Shown here one piece after another: positions 44,610 to 59,600 of a stretch of DNA of 64,000 nt; position 1 is the stretch's first letter; every line of letters begins with the position of its first letter. Source of the stretch: Hyposmocoma kahamanoa. Taxonomy: Eukaryota > Arthropoda > Insecta > Lepidoptera > Cosmopterigidae. Location of the stretch: assembly GCF_003589595.1 (NCBI RefSeq), contig NW_020653750.1:7078060-7142059 (forward strand), read 5' to 3'. The translations under genes and the position numbers were made by a program. The notes beneath the pieces are model-generated. The model saw only the letters and a list, made by a program, of their open reading frames with translations. It did no database searches and was not told where the DNA came from.

Positions 44610-44679
44610 ATGGAAGAAGCACCGACTACAAATGAAGACCCACTAAGCACAACTATAACAACTATGCCAACGATTCCAG
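44610..44679 (+). CDS. SLC13-like gene, exon 1 (start codon)
   Basis: ATG at 44610 in a good insect start context (AAAATAAAATGG). Encodes MEEAPTTNEDPLSTTITTMP then TIP: an acidic/Thr-rich cytosolic N-terminus. Donor CCAG/gtgatc at 44679 leaves phase 1 and joins exon 2 in frame (G|AT = Asp). A stronger-looking donor seven bases on (ATCT/gtaagtac at 44686) would shift the frame against the best exon 2 acceptor. Confidence 0.75.
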
Positions 44680-47600
44680 GTGATCTGTAAGTACTACTAT
44701 TTTCTGTAGTTTAAAATTTCACATCAACTTTAAATCATCTACAACTGGACAGAAGCCTTCCTCAAAGCCACCTTAACAAAATGTATACCAAAAATTTACA
44801 CATAATCATATGATCACTTTTTGATTAAGCACTTCGAACTGGTGAAAGTAGCTCCTTGTGAAAGAGTACAGCGTAGTACTGCCTCCTTACTTATTCCTGC
44901 CGCCCAGCAGTAATGTCAGCATTACTGTGTTCCGGTTTTGAAGGGTTATGGGTGCTGGTGCAATTACAGGCACATGTAACTTGTCAACTTATGTCTCAGG
45001 GTGACGGGTCAGTGGCAGTGCCCCTCAGATCTTTGCGACTTAAAGCCGAGTCCGAGCCGAATCCGAGTGGCATTGCAACTGCTATCGACAGGCGTGTCAC
45101 TTACCATCAGGCGCACGACTTGTTCCACCACTTGGTATCGCAAAAAACGCGTTGTTTTGGTAATAAACTAGTTTTATGGAGCTTAAAATTTTAACGTAAA
45201 ACAAGATTATGACTAATTACAGGTTTCTAACCAAAGTATGAGAACTTTTTTTGATATAATCAACCCGTGACCATAGAGCGTGTCATCTGCATCATCAAAC
45301 TTAAGAGTTACACTCTTGCCGCTGGAGCAACTTCCAGTCATCTGTCTTATAATCCAAGATCCTTGCCCTCCTTATACACCGACCGTTTCCTTTTTTGGTC
45401 TTATGAAGCATGTAAACGTTACAAAATATCTGGAAAATAAAAAGAAATTAGACAAGTAAGTAAGTAGTAAGAAAAGAATTCTTATCGTATCGATGGCATA
45501 CACGGCGTCCGTGCATCACTAAGATGCTCGTTCGTCCTAGCTGTAAAACAAATTTCTTTTTTAACTCCTTTTCTTCTCGTGCAGCGCAGTTGTGGAACAG
45601 ACTTCCTTCCCATATCCAGTATAGCCCGTCTATCGCTTCTTTCAAGAAAAGGTTAGAAGCGCACTTTCTTGCTGAAATCTCTTTGTAATCATCTTGTTTT
45701 TTTTTTACATACTTATTTATGTATATATAGGTATACCTATGTGTATATATTTATGTGATATTATACTATATACATATCGATGCTATTTGTTATGATTCAT
45801 TATAATGCTTATGTAAGTAAAGGTATTTTTTTTTATTCATGTAGTTTGTTACTTATATTTTTTCTCATTCTCTCTTGCACTCTATTGCCCGCTTATAACC
45901 TTAGCTTTCACTGCCCTGGATTGGTTAGAAGATATAAGTTCACCTTGCTCACTTTCTCTTAATTTAATATTTCTGTTGCATTTATTTGGTGCAATAAAGA
46001 AAATAATATAAACTATAATGCTTGCCATTGTGGTGTCAGGATTTGCCAATCGGCGTAAGGCACTCGCCGATTATTGCCTAGGCTACGCTAGACGTACTGG
46101 AAGGGAATGTATGTCATGCGAGTCTCTTTTCGTGCATCTCTGTAAAGAACCTGTAATTAGTGATAATCATTTAGTGAGTAACAGGAAAAACATATTACAA
46201 TTCTTTCATTTTGTCTATTTACATTTATCGAAGTATAGCATGCGAGGCTTTCTTGGCATTAACTCAATTTGAGATATCGACGAACGGAATGACGTGGCCG
46301 TTTTTAATTACACATACAAGAAATTTTAAAGTAGCAAAAACACCATTACATTACATAATACAATTGTACAGGTCGTAATTAGTGATAATCATTTTGTGAA
46401 TAACAAGGAAAAGGTATTAACTTGGTTAATTTACGTTTATTGAAGCGCAGGGAGCGAAGCTTTCTTGACATCAACTCAATTTGAAAAATCGACGAACGGA
46501 ATGACTTGGCCGTTTCTCATTAGTCATGCAAGAAATTTGAAAGTAGCAAATACAATTACATTATGTAATACAATTCTACAGGTCGTAATTAGTTATAATC
46601 ATTTTGTGAATAACAGAAAAAAGTTATTAACTTGGTTACACTTTTACATTTATCGAAGCGCAGCGAGCGAAGCTTTCTTGGCATCAACTCAAGTTGAGTT
46701 ATCGACGACCGGAATTAATTACTCGGCCATTCCACATACGATATGCTTGAAAATTAAAACAAGCATAAATAAAATTACATTAAATTATACAATTGTTCAG
46801 GTCATGACTAAACTCTAATCTTGAATTTCGATCACTGACTGGAGATAATTAAGGTCAAACGTCAATATGTTAAGTGTATGTTAAAACTATTCAATTGTAA
46901 CATTTTGTGCAAAATTCAAAAGTGAAAAAGGAAAAATAAAAAATGTAATATTGCTTTTTTTTAAATTGGTTCAAACCCTACCTCGCACCTTTGAGTTATT
47001 CAGAATTTATGTGCGAAATTTCATTTGAAAGCTTTTTGGTGAAGGAAGACATCGTAATCAAACCCGCACGTCGAAGAAGGTTTACAACCCGCGGAAAACG
47101 TGTGAAGTTTCCAACCCGCATTAGGCCAACGTGACGGACGATGGCTCAAACCCTCGCATGAAAAGTGACCCGTGCCTAGCGGTTGGACGTATAATAGGTT
47201 GATGATGTTACGATGTTTTATAAAAATATAAATAATCATCTTTTAAAGGGATAACGATAATACAGATACACCGGTAAAGCTTGTACAAAAGCTAAGACTC
47301 TTTTTCACAAATCACTGGAGAGGTCTGATCGCCACTTTATTGCCCATAATTTTGCTGCCTATTGTAGTGCCGCCGCCGACTGAGGTAAGAATGATATATA
47401 CATGTACTATGCTAGTGAATTATTAACCGACTTCAAAAAAGGCGAAGTTCTCAATTCGACTGTTTTTTTTATGTGTGTATGTTACATGATTACTCTTATT
47501 TGTGAACCGATTTTGATGATTGTTTTGTTTGCTGAAAAGAGGGTACCTCAGTATTGGTTCCATTTAAATTTGAAGAAAATATTCCACCTCTAAGGGTGGC

Positions 47601-50600
47601 AAAATAGGGATGAATCCAGATTCGCGCTCTTTTCGGAAACTAATTTCAATAAAACTTGGTAAATGGATACCACGAACTTTTGAGGTTGGTTTTAGAATGA
47701 ATCGCAACTCTGAGAATTCTTCTATAATAAATTTGGCACCATCTTTGTGTCTGTAATGTCAATTACTTATAGTATTTGTAGCTGTGGTGATGGTTACAAT
47801 ACAGATGCTGTCGCTTATGTATGTCCATGCAAGTCACTATTCATCTATAAAGGCTACTGCATTCCACATTATGTCATGGTGCAGGATTTATTTATCGAAT
47901 TCGAAGACCAACACCTTAAAACCGAATTAAATTATAAAAAATGACTAAGAGATAATTACAGATCCTCACAAATAGATATTATAATAAGGAACCTTAAGTG
48001 CCCATTATCTTTCTACATTACTTTTGATTATAGTGACCCTCCCTACCGACCCTTAGGGTATACGAGAATGGCACTATAACCTGTGCGCGCTTATAAGTAA
48101 AGATTCTGACCTTAGATCAGCCAGTGTACAGGGTTTTCACAGACTTCTATCACTTGACTTCATCCAATTCTTCGAGAGGCTAGTGCCTAGGGTGAGCCGC
48201 CCCAGGTGCACGTACAGTAACCTTCCTATTGTCCGGTACCGGAGCTGTACAGTTTCACTGATCTATTACATAAAAAGATATCCGCATTCGTTATATATCT
48301 CTGATACATAGTGAGGCCACTATGAGTCAAAGAAGTGCTTACTCAGTGCTTTCCTTACTAAATTACATTCGTATTAAAAAGATCCAGATCAAAAGTTAAA
48401 ATAATTGCCTGTATTCTACATATAGTCATTTTAAGATTAAATTTCTTTAATTAAATTAAATAAGGAGTAAATTTCTTTATTGATTTTACTTACATTGAAA
48501 TAATACAACATTGTTAATAATCTCCTTTGTATGATTAGTGAGTAACAGTTTAAGTTAGGTTTTAGCATATGTTTTTGACCCTGAAATGCTTTTATAAATT
48601 CTTTATTTGTTTTTGTATTATACTAATGTTATAGTCGTCACCAAATAAGAGGCCAAATTTGTCATCACGACGTGAATAGGCATGTGAACTGATCATATCG
48701 GTAACCACATTAAACGATTTTCACGAAAAATCGTTTCAACATTTTATGAGTTTGTTTTATATTATTTTACGGTTCATTGTTTTTCAGTTCTACATAGTAC
48801 AGGATCAAGAACACGTCAAGCTTGACACTTAAGACTTAAATCCAACTTTATGGCGTTTAAGATAAGAACGGTCCAAAGTACAACCTTGACGTGCTCTTGA
48901 CTGTACAATTAACATTTATTGAAACATTATACAGATAAATATAAACAATAAGTATTTTAAATGATCATAATGACAACCTGTACTTGTTATCATAGTGTAG
49001 TTACATCATCACAAGGACTACCTGCAGTTATATAGCAAAATTCTGAAGTAAAACAAGAGGTGACATAATTAAAATTTTTATTCACTTTTATCGGAAGACA
49101 AACCAAAAGCGTCAGTTCAGCTAGTGTCACCAGTATATGTATCAATTCGTTTTTAATCATATTGTCAATATTTACACCGTTATCAAAACCTTTCTTTAGT
49201 AATTTTGTCGTTTTTCGAGTGCTCCTGGAAACAAACGGAAATAAAATTTGCATGGCTTTACAGCAACGAGTACGGGACTCGGTAATTTTTTTGTCTTAAT
49301 ATTTAATAAGTAAACATTTCTTCAATGAAATCGAAGTGCCTCGGTGAAATTCGGCGATTAGTTGTTACAACCATTACAACACTATTATTAAAAAAATAGA
49401 TTGAGGACGTAACTATTTTCAGGATATTTCGGAGTAACTCTAAATTGAATTTTTGTCTGGAATTCGTGTGAAGACAGTACTTGAAACATGTTATGTCATA
49501 TTTTATAGTGTTTCAATAAAATTTATGTATTTTTTTACTCATTATGAAAGAGATCGATCAGTGTAATACCATGCGTATTTTTGCCACTAATGGGCATTAC
49601 TGCGCTTTAGCTTTGAAGGGTAAGTAAGATTACTGGTGAAACTGCAGGAATGTGGTGAAAGTTTAGTCTCAGAATGACGGGTGCAATGGCAGCGCATCTC
49701 AGCTGTTTGCCAGTTAAAACTCCGAGTGACACTGCAACTGCCACGGGTAGATGTGTTACTTGTTACCATTACTTGATGTGACAAAAAATACTTTTTTAGC
49801 AAATGTACTTCAAATATTTTATATTTTCTAGAAATATCAATGGGTTGGCTACACTTTAGTTATAATGGCGGTATACTGGATGACGGAAATAATACCGCTT
49901 CCTATCACGTCCTTCATTCCAGTTTTTGTCTTCCCAGTAACTGGAGTGATGAGTACTGCAGAGACTGTTACGTGCTACTTTAATGTAAGTTAAATACATT
50001 TCGTGCCGTTTTAATTTTTCCCCTTATCAGCCGAGGTAGCCCATGTGCACATGTGAGCTTTTCGGAATTTATGAAATTATAATTTCCACGGGCTTCTTGG
50101 TGAAGGAAAACATCGTAAGGAAACCTGGACACCTCTGGAAAACAATTTAGCGATATGTGTAATGTTCCCTATTCGCAGTGGGCCCGCGTCGTGGGAACTA
50201 CAGCCCAATTGTAGCGAATCCCAGCAGTCGCTACAAATCTCTTTTGTATATATTTTATAGTCTCTTTAAGTTTTAGTGTTATATTGAAATTCTAAATTTA
50301 AATGTGTTTGTTTTTGGCGCCTTTTCTTGACTTTTGTTTTGCTGTTTTGCTTTGAAAACTATACGTGTTTTCTAATAAATTAATACGCTGTAAGTACGTT
50401 TGCTTTGGCCTTGCTCACTCGTTGTTAGCACCCACCCTTTAACCCATTGATGCAGTCCACTACACCCAGTGAATATATTGACTAATTTACATGCAAATGA
50501 AAATTTGAAAGTGCACATAATACCTACTTAATTTTTTTTCTTTTTTCAAATTAAAAGACACAAGCAATTACTACATTTTAATAATATCTTTATAAAAGTA

Positions 50601-53600
50601 TATTAAAAGCAAAAAGATGTCTCGTTTACTTAGTAAAGTGCAGGCCGAGTGACCAATATAATATAAGTTCATCAGCTGTCTTCTTCTTAGTAGTGTTGAT
50701 CGATCCATAAACCGTATTTTATATGAAGAGTCAAAATGATCAAAGTCACTTGAGGATAATTTTAGGAAAAAAGAATGTTTAATCTGGAGAACTTTTAAAC
50801 GTTGGTGAAAAAGAAACGCACAAATACTACCTGAAATAAAATCAATGCTGACATAAATGTATGTAACAGTATGTGATCTATTTTAACTAAAAAATATTTA
50901 TAAGTCATTTTTAACCTTTCTGCCATTTAGTCGCAAGCATTTTTATGACCAAAAGTAAAAGCTGACCAAATCATGGATAGCGATATTAACTCAAAATGTA
51001 TTTTAAGTGACTTTAAAAATTCTTTCCCTGGTCTCTTCATAATAAAGAGAGCATTTTATAAAAGTCACCCGTAATGTATTTTCAGTGGCGTCGCAGTGGG
51101 CGCTGAACGACGTCCTGGGTTCGATTCCCGAAAGTACCAATTTGGAAAATGAAGCCCAGAGTAAATTCTGTTGCTTTGGTACACTTTGTCTAGGCATTCT
51201 GGGCGTTCTGAGATCTTTTTTTTCTTCAAACAAGATTTCGTTTCCAGGAATCAGTCTTTATGTTCATAGGAAGTTTGATGCTAGCGGCTGCTGTTGAACA
51301 GTCAGGGTTACATAAACGGCTGGCTCTATATGCCATTCAACTTATTGGCTACTCTCATTACAAGTAAGCAAATTTATTGAGTAAACTTAAATACTATTAT
51401 GAGACGTATTTCTCGCTACATACGTACAGATACTGAAACAAAAGACAGTTACATTCGTTTCGTCGCTATAAAGTAGAATTTGCAAAGGACCCGCAGAAGA
51501 TTTCGATTTCTCACTTTCTCATGCTGGTTACCTTACTGATTGGCTGGTTTTAACTCAACTGCAAATCAAATCCGAATAGAATCAAACACAAGTCGAGTTT
51601 GCAACTTCAACTGGATTAAGTAACATGGTAATTACGACCTGCGACCACATACAAAACATGATTACACACTTGCACAAGTTCTGTAATTCAAGGATGTGTT
51701 ACGGTGCACTGATAATACACACAGTGAATTTCCAACACGGTTTTGGAATTATTTACAAAGGTGTTCGATATAATTTTATTATATTTATTATATTATTAAT
51801 TGTAATGAATATTCTGGCGTTTTACTATCACGGTATTCATTTATTTTTATCTAGTCATATTACTCCACTACCGTCCACTCGGTTCTGTTCGATCGTTCGA
51901 TCTTTGTATTAACAATTACAACAATTTTATTATATATTTTAAAATACTTGCTACCGAAAGTATATGTGAAATTGTTTAAATTCTATAATGCGCCTGATGA
52001 TGTGTGGAGGTTCCATATTGTTTGGTGACAATTGTAAGACATCTTGGACGATTGGTGTAACTACGTACAGTATAATATTATGAAATAAATACTAAATAAA
52101 CCGTATAATAATAAACATATGAACTGTATTTCAGACTGCTTTTCGCAATGTGTTTCGTCACAATGTTCATATCGTTGTGGATAACCAATACCGCGGCCAC
52201 GACTATGATGGTTCCTATAATTTTTGCCCTTCTCAAAGTATTTGAAGATGTAAGTTTGTATATTTTGTTCAATAATTATAAATAATATATCACAAAACAA
52301 TCCTCTGTATAGGATGTGTGGGTATGAAAACGAAATATGTACTAATTGTGATGTCTTTAACGGCAGTGTTCCGTCTTTTAAGAGGTCATTTCTTGCATTA
52401 TTGTAAGGTGATTAACGTATTCCTAATGTCATTGTTTTTTTCTATGTAGGTGTATCTACTTTTGAATGTTGAGCACAGTTATAATCGGACACGGATATTG
52501 CCTACAGTATTAATTTTGTATTTTGTAGTGTTATTTTCTACAATTTTTATGCTCGATATCTGTTAGTGTGTCATAAATAAGAAACAAAAAGTAACAAAAA
52601 ACTCATAAATAAAATAAATGTTATGCGGTTTTATGAAAGACTCAAATATTTTAAAAGGTTTAATGTTTTTTGTATATTTGGCGTTAAGTACTTTATGCCA
52701 TCGTCACGTTTTCATTATCGTATGTCCCACCAAAGGAATAAATCCCATCCCCTCATCCTTTTTCCAACAATTGTTTATTATTATTACCAAGAACAACCCC
52801 TAGAGTTTCGGAGAATCTGAATTACGAATGAGCAGTAGAGTTTAATCAATATGACAATTTCAAATGTAATTTACCTATTTGTAAAATAAAGATCATTTGA
52901 GTTCTATTCAGCAGGGCTTTCAAAGGCTAGCAAAACATTGGCAGCTCTTTTAATGTTGCAAATGTCCATGGACAACATGACCACCTCCCACCACTTGTCT
53001 TGTCTACTCGTAACCTAAGCAGCTACCTTAAATTGTGAAGAAGCCAATTTTGTTTATTTATTTTGTTTTATTTATGTTGAGTGCGAATTACGTAGGCTGC
53101 CGCCGGAGGATTTAAAAAAAACGAAATTTGAATTTAACTAATTTATTAAAAGATAAAAATTACAATATAATTTACTACGTGCTAAAGCTAATGCCTAGGT
53201 TCGATGCTAGAAACCGAGTGTCGTGAAAATATTATAAAGTACGCAATCTGGGGGAAACGCTGACGTTGGTCACGTTGCTGCTGCACGTTGCACCGGCACG
53301 TTATGCTGACACTGCTTGCACGCGCTGTTGCGATGTGCTTCTAATTTGGGGCGCCGACATACATGATTTCAGCGATATAATTTGCGTTATTATTGTTATT
53401 ATTATTATTATTACAGCAAAATCTACTGACTATCTACGACACAACCGATGACGGTAGTAAAGTGGCGTCATCCATGACGACGTGCTATTTCTGCGCAGCA
53501 ACATTTTCTGCAACAATAGGTGGGCAAATCTTCTTCTTCTTATCGTGTCGATGCCATACGCTATATGCTTGCAATAGTGATTTTACTCGCCGATTATTGC

Positions 53601-56600
53601 CCAGACTGTGCCAGATATACAAGAAAGGAATGGTACGTCATGCGGGGAGGCTGGTTTCATGCAACAAAGGATAGGTAAATGATGATCCAAAAACCGTAAC
53701 CGTAATCAAAAACCGTAGCTTAGATGTAAAACAAAATTTGTTTTTATTTCTGGATTACGCTAAAAAAACAACTTTTTACGAGGAACGAGCAAACAACAGG
53801 TACACTTACAAACAATTAGGCTAAGATAATGAAACTGGAATTACAATTTTTAGTACTTCGTTTGACAGTAAAGTAAATACATAAAATATATGTTAGAGTT
53901 GAAGAAAACGAAAAGGGGATTGTGTCAGAAATTATTTGATAATTAGCTTATTCATTTTTGGTTATCAATTCGTTAAGCCGGCAGTGAAGTAATTACGTCA
54001 TTTGATTGCAATTAATTCGTTTACCCACTTTTCATAGTAATTAGTTCGAAAGTACAACGGATTTTAAATGTCCCGCGGCAAGTTCACAGAGTCTACCACG
54101 CTCAGATGGTCACTCTGCAAGTATCTCACACAAAAACCCCTCTTGTGAATGTGCGTTCGTTTATAAAGCATTGACCATTAATGACCATTAACTTCACTCC
54201 TTATTTTCATGTAGCAACCCTGCTAACAATCATCATGTCATAGAACCACGTCGGACAACTAGTTAAAATGAACATACTCAATATTACACCATCGCAATCC
54301 CCTCTGTGATCTAACCCAGTTTCAGCAGTCAAATTGACGTGACGTTTGTAAACGAAGAAACAATATTCAAACTGGTTAATGCAATTCGAAGATAGCTCAG
54401 TAAATCGTTTATCTAATAATTAGAAAGCAACACCCGACATTATTAGCAAAGATTTATTCTTTAGTAAAGCTTCATCATCATCAGCTTACGAGCTTCCACT
54501 TCTGGACATTAGTCTCCCCTTGAGCACGCCAACTCGCCCGGTATTGTACCGCCCGTATCTAGCCGCTGCCGTCCACCTTTCTCAGGTCGTCCGTCCATCT
54601 TGCCGCAGGGCCTCCCACACTACGTTTTCCTTGAAGTGGTCGCCATTCCAGAAAAATCTGCTCCATCAGCGATTTGATCAAGACTATTTGAATGCTGTGC
54701 GATTTATTTACCCTCCTTTAATTTCTATTTAATTTGTCTCTATGGAATTCCAAAGTCCGACGTGTACACTTTTTTGTCACTTTTGGAACGAGTGCTTCAT
54801 AAATATATGAAAAACTCGAATACTAATATAGTACTGGCAGACGATTTAAATATTAACACTTTAATTTTAACAAAAGCCTCAAAATATATTTTTTTTGGAA
54901 AATATGATTAAGTTTCGTAATTATCTAAGCCAGTTAAACTTTACAGATGTTTTCTCTGAAACAGATGTAAATAGACCAATGCAAAAATTTTATCAAATTT
55001 TAACTTTACTTGTTAAATTATGGTTTTAAAAGCTGTAAAACCAAAAGAATATTACGATACCAATATTACACCACGAAAACAAATGAAAAATATAGAAAAC
55101 ATAGTTCTACATTGATCCGGCCGGGAATCGGACCATTAAAATCGATGTGCAAGTCACTCGACCACGGAGCCAGCCTTTTAGTGTTCTTTATCTAAACTTT
55201 GGTCAACAATACCATGCAAGTTAAGTCATTTGGCATACCTTAATCTTAGTTATTCTGTTTCAGGTGGCATAGGTACTTTAGTAGGTACTGTCACTAACCT
55301 AGCATTCAAAGGTCTTCTGGAAAAGTAAGTATAACTTATCCCTATGTTAAATACACTTTATGTTACAACCTGTATATAGATACCTGGTAGCTTAGTATAC
55401 GTATACATATACGTATACATATACATATACATATATAATAATACTTGTCGGAATATAACCGTAAGAATCTTTGAGGGAAATACCTTCATCCCTGATTTTG
55501 CCTGGAATTATTATTGATAATTGCCTATTTATTATTTGTTGTCGATTCTTTCAGTCGACAATGAAAAAATAATACAAAAGATGGATATGGTTAAAACTGA
55601 TTTTAATCGAAGACGCGGCAAGTTTGTTATAGAGTGTTTGCACCATTGCCCGGCCGTTCTATCTAGACTCACTGACGCGACGACCTTGTCCATCCCCATT
55701 CCACCACCATTGCGTATGCTTCCGCTTCCCCCGTTCTAGCTATCTCTGTATCGACATTACCTAGACTTACTGCGTGACGGTTCCAACTAGTACAATCTAA
55801 ATATACTAGATGGCGTTGTAATTTTAACTACTCGAAAATCGCATAGACTGATGGCGCTGCGGCGACTACGCTTCTTCATTATATTATATCAGCTGTCTAC
55901 GACGTCGCGGTAGAAATGGTCGGGCCGATGCACCTATCTAGGCTCTATATCTATCTGTCTATATAATATGTAGCCCTGGTTAATAACGACACTTAGTACT
56001 GCCAATGTATATTGATAGCGGTAACTACTAAACATTAAGTTAACCGTATAAATTGTTTGCCGATTCGTATCCAAAAAAGCAATTTTACTTTTAACATTTT
56101 TCTATGCAATTCTACCTACGGGAGTACTTCATTCGTTCTTTAATCTTTTATTATTACCTCGCATTATTCTTTGACAAAAGGAATATATATCTGTAGGAAT
56201 GGGGATTCAGATAATATAACTCAAACTCGTCAGGAACTCATCTATATACCTACTATTTTTGCTTAATTACATTTAAGTACAACATGTCCTATTTCCTTTT
56301 CTAGGTACTATCCCGATGCCCCTGATTATCTTTCATTTCCAAAATATTCAGCATTTGCTCTCCCATACACTTTTTGCATGGAAATTGCTCTTTACGTCTG
56401 TTTGATCTTGATGAGTTTTGGATTTTTAAGGTATTATTACAATTCTTTGCCAAAATATCAACTCACAATAATAATCATTTGCACTCGAAAAAAAAAAATG
56501 TCATTTTGAGCAAAATATGTTATTAATTACTTTTTTATAATACGTAATATTTAGCACCCTTGATGTAATAATGTCACATCTGCAAAAACAACTTTTTTGG

Positions 56601-59600
56601 AGAGAAATTTAAAGCTTCTGCGAACGAAATTAGTCGATAACATTTTGTGCTTAAGTATGATATAAAATATTTTTTGATATCTTTTTGATATGTTTAAGTA
56701 CATCATTCACTAATAATTTAAAAAATGTATGTATACCAACTCTCAGTCCTCGTTGTGTTCCGCAACTTATATTATATTGTCCATCACTTAAATCCAAACA
56801 AATTTGAAAGATTATCATCGACACAATGCCACAAAACCAGATTAGAACCACCCCGCCTCAATATAGAGTATTGAAAAATGAACTTTAAGTTGTGTGACAT
56901 GCAGTGTACTATTAGCGAGTACAGTGAAAAATATTGGATAACAGGTCCACGTTGTTGGGACTCACGGCCTAGTATTTTGGGAACAGAGAATAGAAATTAG
57001 AAAGGGGAATCTGTGGACACTTGTCACGTAGTGATCAATTATGTAATTGAGAGGAAAATAGAAGAAAAAACCATGAGGCTAAGACCAAAAATGACTTACA
57101 GTGAACAAAGGAGCTGGCTATGAAGGCTACACGGACGAGTCTGGCTCTTATATTGATCGATGGTGACAGTAATCGAATTCCCTGTGTTGTATTTCGGAGC
57201 ACATACAAGCAGAGCATCTTTAAAGTGCGATGGAATAGGCATCTTTTGGGCTAGCTGGTCTCATTGTAGATCCAGTCATTGCCTCTTGTCCAGGTAATGG
57301 TCAAGTACAAGACCATACAATAATAAAAAACGACAATTTTGTTTTGTGAACGACAAGGAGGTGTGAGTTTTGAATTGAGGCAGTGTCGATCGAGTGACAA
57401 TCGGCGACGGTTTGCTGACGCTAGGACGTTAAATAAACGACCACCTTTAATACAAGATGGCCTCAAAGTGTTTCCGAAATTTGGTGTCTTTTTCTACCCA
57501 TCAATACAAATAACTTTAATAAACCCTTCTGATTTCACGGTATTTGTAGACGGGATTTTCATATAACATTTGATGCGAAGCATTTGACTGTTCTATACGA
57601 AATGCTTTTTACCTCCTCGATCTAAATATGAAACACCTGATCAATAAGTAAGTTAATATTTTTGTTTAGACCAAAAAGTGAAGCTGCCAAAAGAGCTAAA
57701 ATATCACCTGAAGGGATATTGGCTGCGAAAATGGCTGTTCAAGAGGATGTGAAGAACTTAGGCAAAATCACATATTGGGAAATAGTAAGTAGTTCGCTGT
57801 TCATAGTCTGATATGAAATAGTAATTTCGGGTGTCTAAACGTTATGTGATACATCACAATAAAGCAACGTCGTCGATGACGTCATGTGTGACGAATATTC
57901 AATAACATAACGTTTGCTAGGCAACCAATGATGATATAGGAAAATATCAATTGGTATCAATGCTCATTATTTAGGGAAGTCTGCCCACGCCCTGCTCGCG
58001 CAATTAGAATATAAATAGGTACGGTATACAGGTAATTGAGTTATGTAGAAATAATATTTACGTGGCCAATTGTTGAAAAGTTTGCAAACTACCGATATAA
58101 GTATGATTTACGAATAAAATAATTAGGTTTATGATACCTATAAATACTTCCTGTTAGCCGCTCACGCGATACATGCAGCCGTAGACGCATACCACACCTA
58201 GAGGTGCCGGTGATGATTTTATACCGATTTATCGGATATTGAAGTAAAAAAAGGTAAAAGAACTAATATTAATTGCTACTTCGGTAACTACTCTAGCAAA
58301 CCATAAAATTTTTAATGCCTGGGTCTGTCATTTAAAAAAAAAAATAATTTCAAAAACACGTCACGACAATCGTGTGTGTTATTGTTTGGGCTGGTGATTT
58401 CGGTGTTTATTTATTGAAAACATACCGTAAGTAGCGTTTTTTAAGTTTACCCTGAATATAAATGTTTATAAACTATACTTTAAGGAGTAATTTCTTGGTA
58501 AACGTTAGAACCACTCAAACGGAATATTATCATATTTATCCAAGTACACCAAAAATGTCATTAGTGCTTTTTAAGTGCAGGATTTGTGGTGTATTACTGC
58601 ATTTTATTTGAGATGTTTTTGTTGGTAGTACGGAGGGTATTTATTTAGCAATGCAGAATAATAATTTTAATTTATAAAAACTTGTATTTAAACTGAATGC
58701 TTTTCTTATTTGCGAAACCAAATAGCCGCCATTTTGCGGTAGGAGGAGCGCATCGCGTGAACGGCTAAATAGTAGGTAATGGTAGTTGAAAAGGAATAAA
58801 ATTGTACGATTTTATTTTAAATTAACTTACTACATATCTCAACCAGCATCAGCAGCAGTAGAGCTCCTTGTGAAAGAGTTCGTCCAGGGAAGTAGTGCAA
58901 CCTTACCTATTTCTGCCGCCAAGCAGTAATGTGAACATTACTGCGTTCCAGTTTCGGTGGGTAAGGGTGCTGGTGAAATTACAGGCACATGGGACTGGGC
59001 AACTTATGTCTCAGAGTATCGGGCGCAGTGGTAGTACCCCTCAGATCCTTGTGATTTAAAGCTCTGAGTGGCACTGCAAGTTAGAGACAGGTGTCACCGA
59101 GTATTATAAAAAAAAACCTTTTCCGGTTCTGAACTTGAATTACTACTCAAACTGGAAATGTTTGCAATCTCTCCCTTCAAATAAAAAATCGTTAGGGATT
59201 GCAGTTTTAAAAATATTTAAATACTGGTAATTTTTATGTTGGATTGAAATAGCTAGTAAACGATGAAACTTCTGTTGAACAAAGTTCATCATACATATGA
59301 CTTCAAGATTAGTATTATTAATGCTAATCGAATCTCGGGCAAATATTTTGAAATGTGGTTACTGTAAAACAGTCTTGAGGTGAAAATCCTAAAAATCAAA
59401 TGTTTTTGTTTGTTGAAATTTATTCTACATCAAATTTAGCAAGAGTATTAATATTTTATTTCGCGAACCTTTACAAAATAACGCAAGATTATTTATTGTC
59501 TTGTAATGGTCAACTCCAGTCGGTTTGAGTGAGTATGAGACTGGTTTGTGGGTGAGTTCTGGTTGACCCGATGCTGCGTGTAAAATTTATAAGCGAGGAG

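Larger units (their letters stand above)
44680..47265 (+). other. SLC13-like gene intron 1
   Basis: 2.6 kb holding a family B SINE (44845-45140), a LINE 3' end (45470-46000), family I (46035-46130), a three-unit tandem repeat (46153-46804) and a LINE-tail-like repeat (47000-47210). Confidence 0.75.
47385..49831 (+). other. SLC13-like gene intron 2
   Basis: Holds family C (47420-47690, +), family J (47985-48100), a foldback (48796-48908) and a family B SINE (49555-49785). The remainder is AT-rich with chance frames. Confidence 0.72.

Noticed and set aside
46018..46818. Open frames of 84 and 117 codons
   Set aside because: They are produced by the tandem repeat and family I repeat; the same peptide words recur with each repeat unit.
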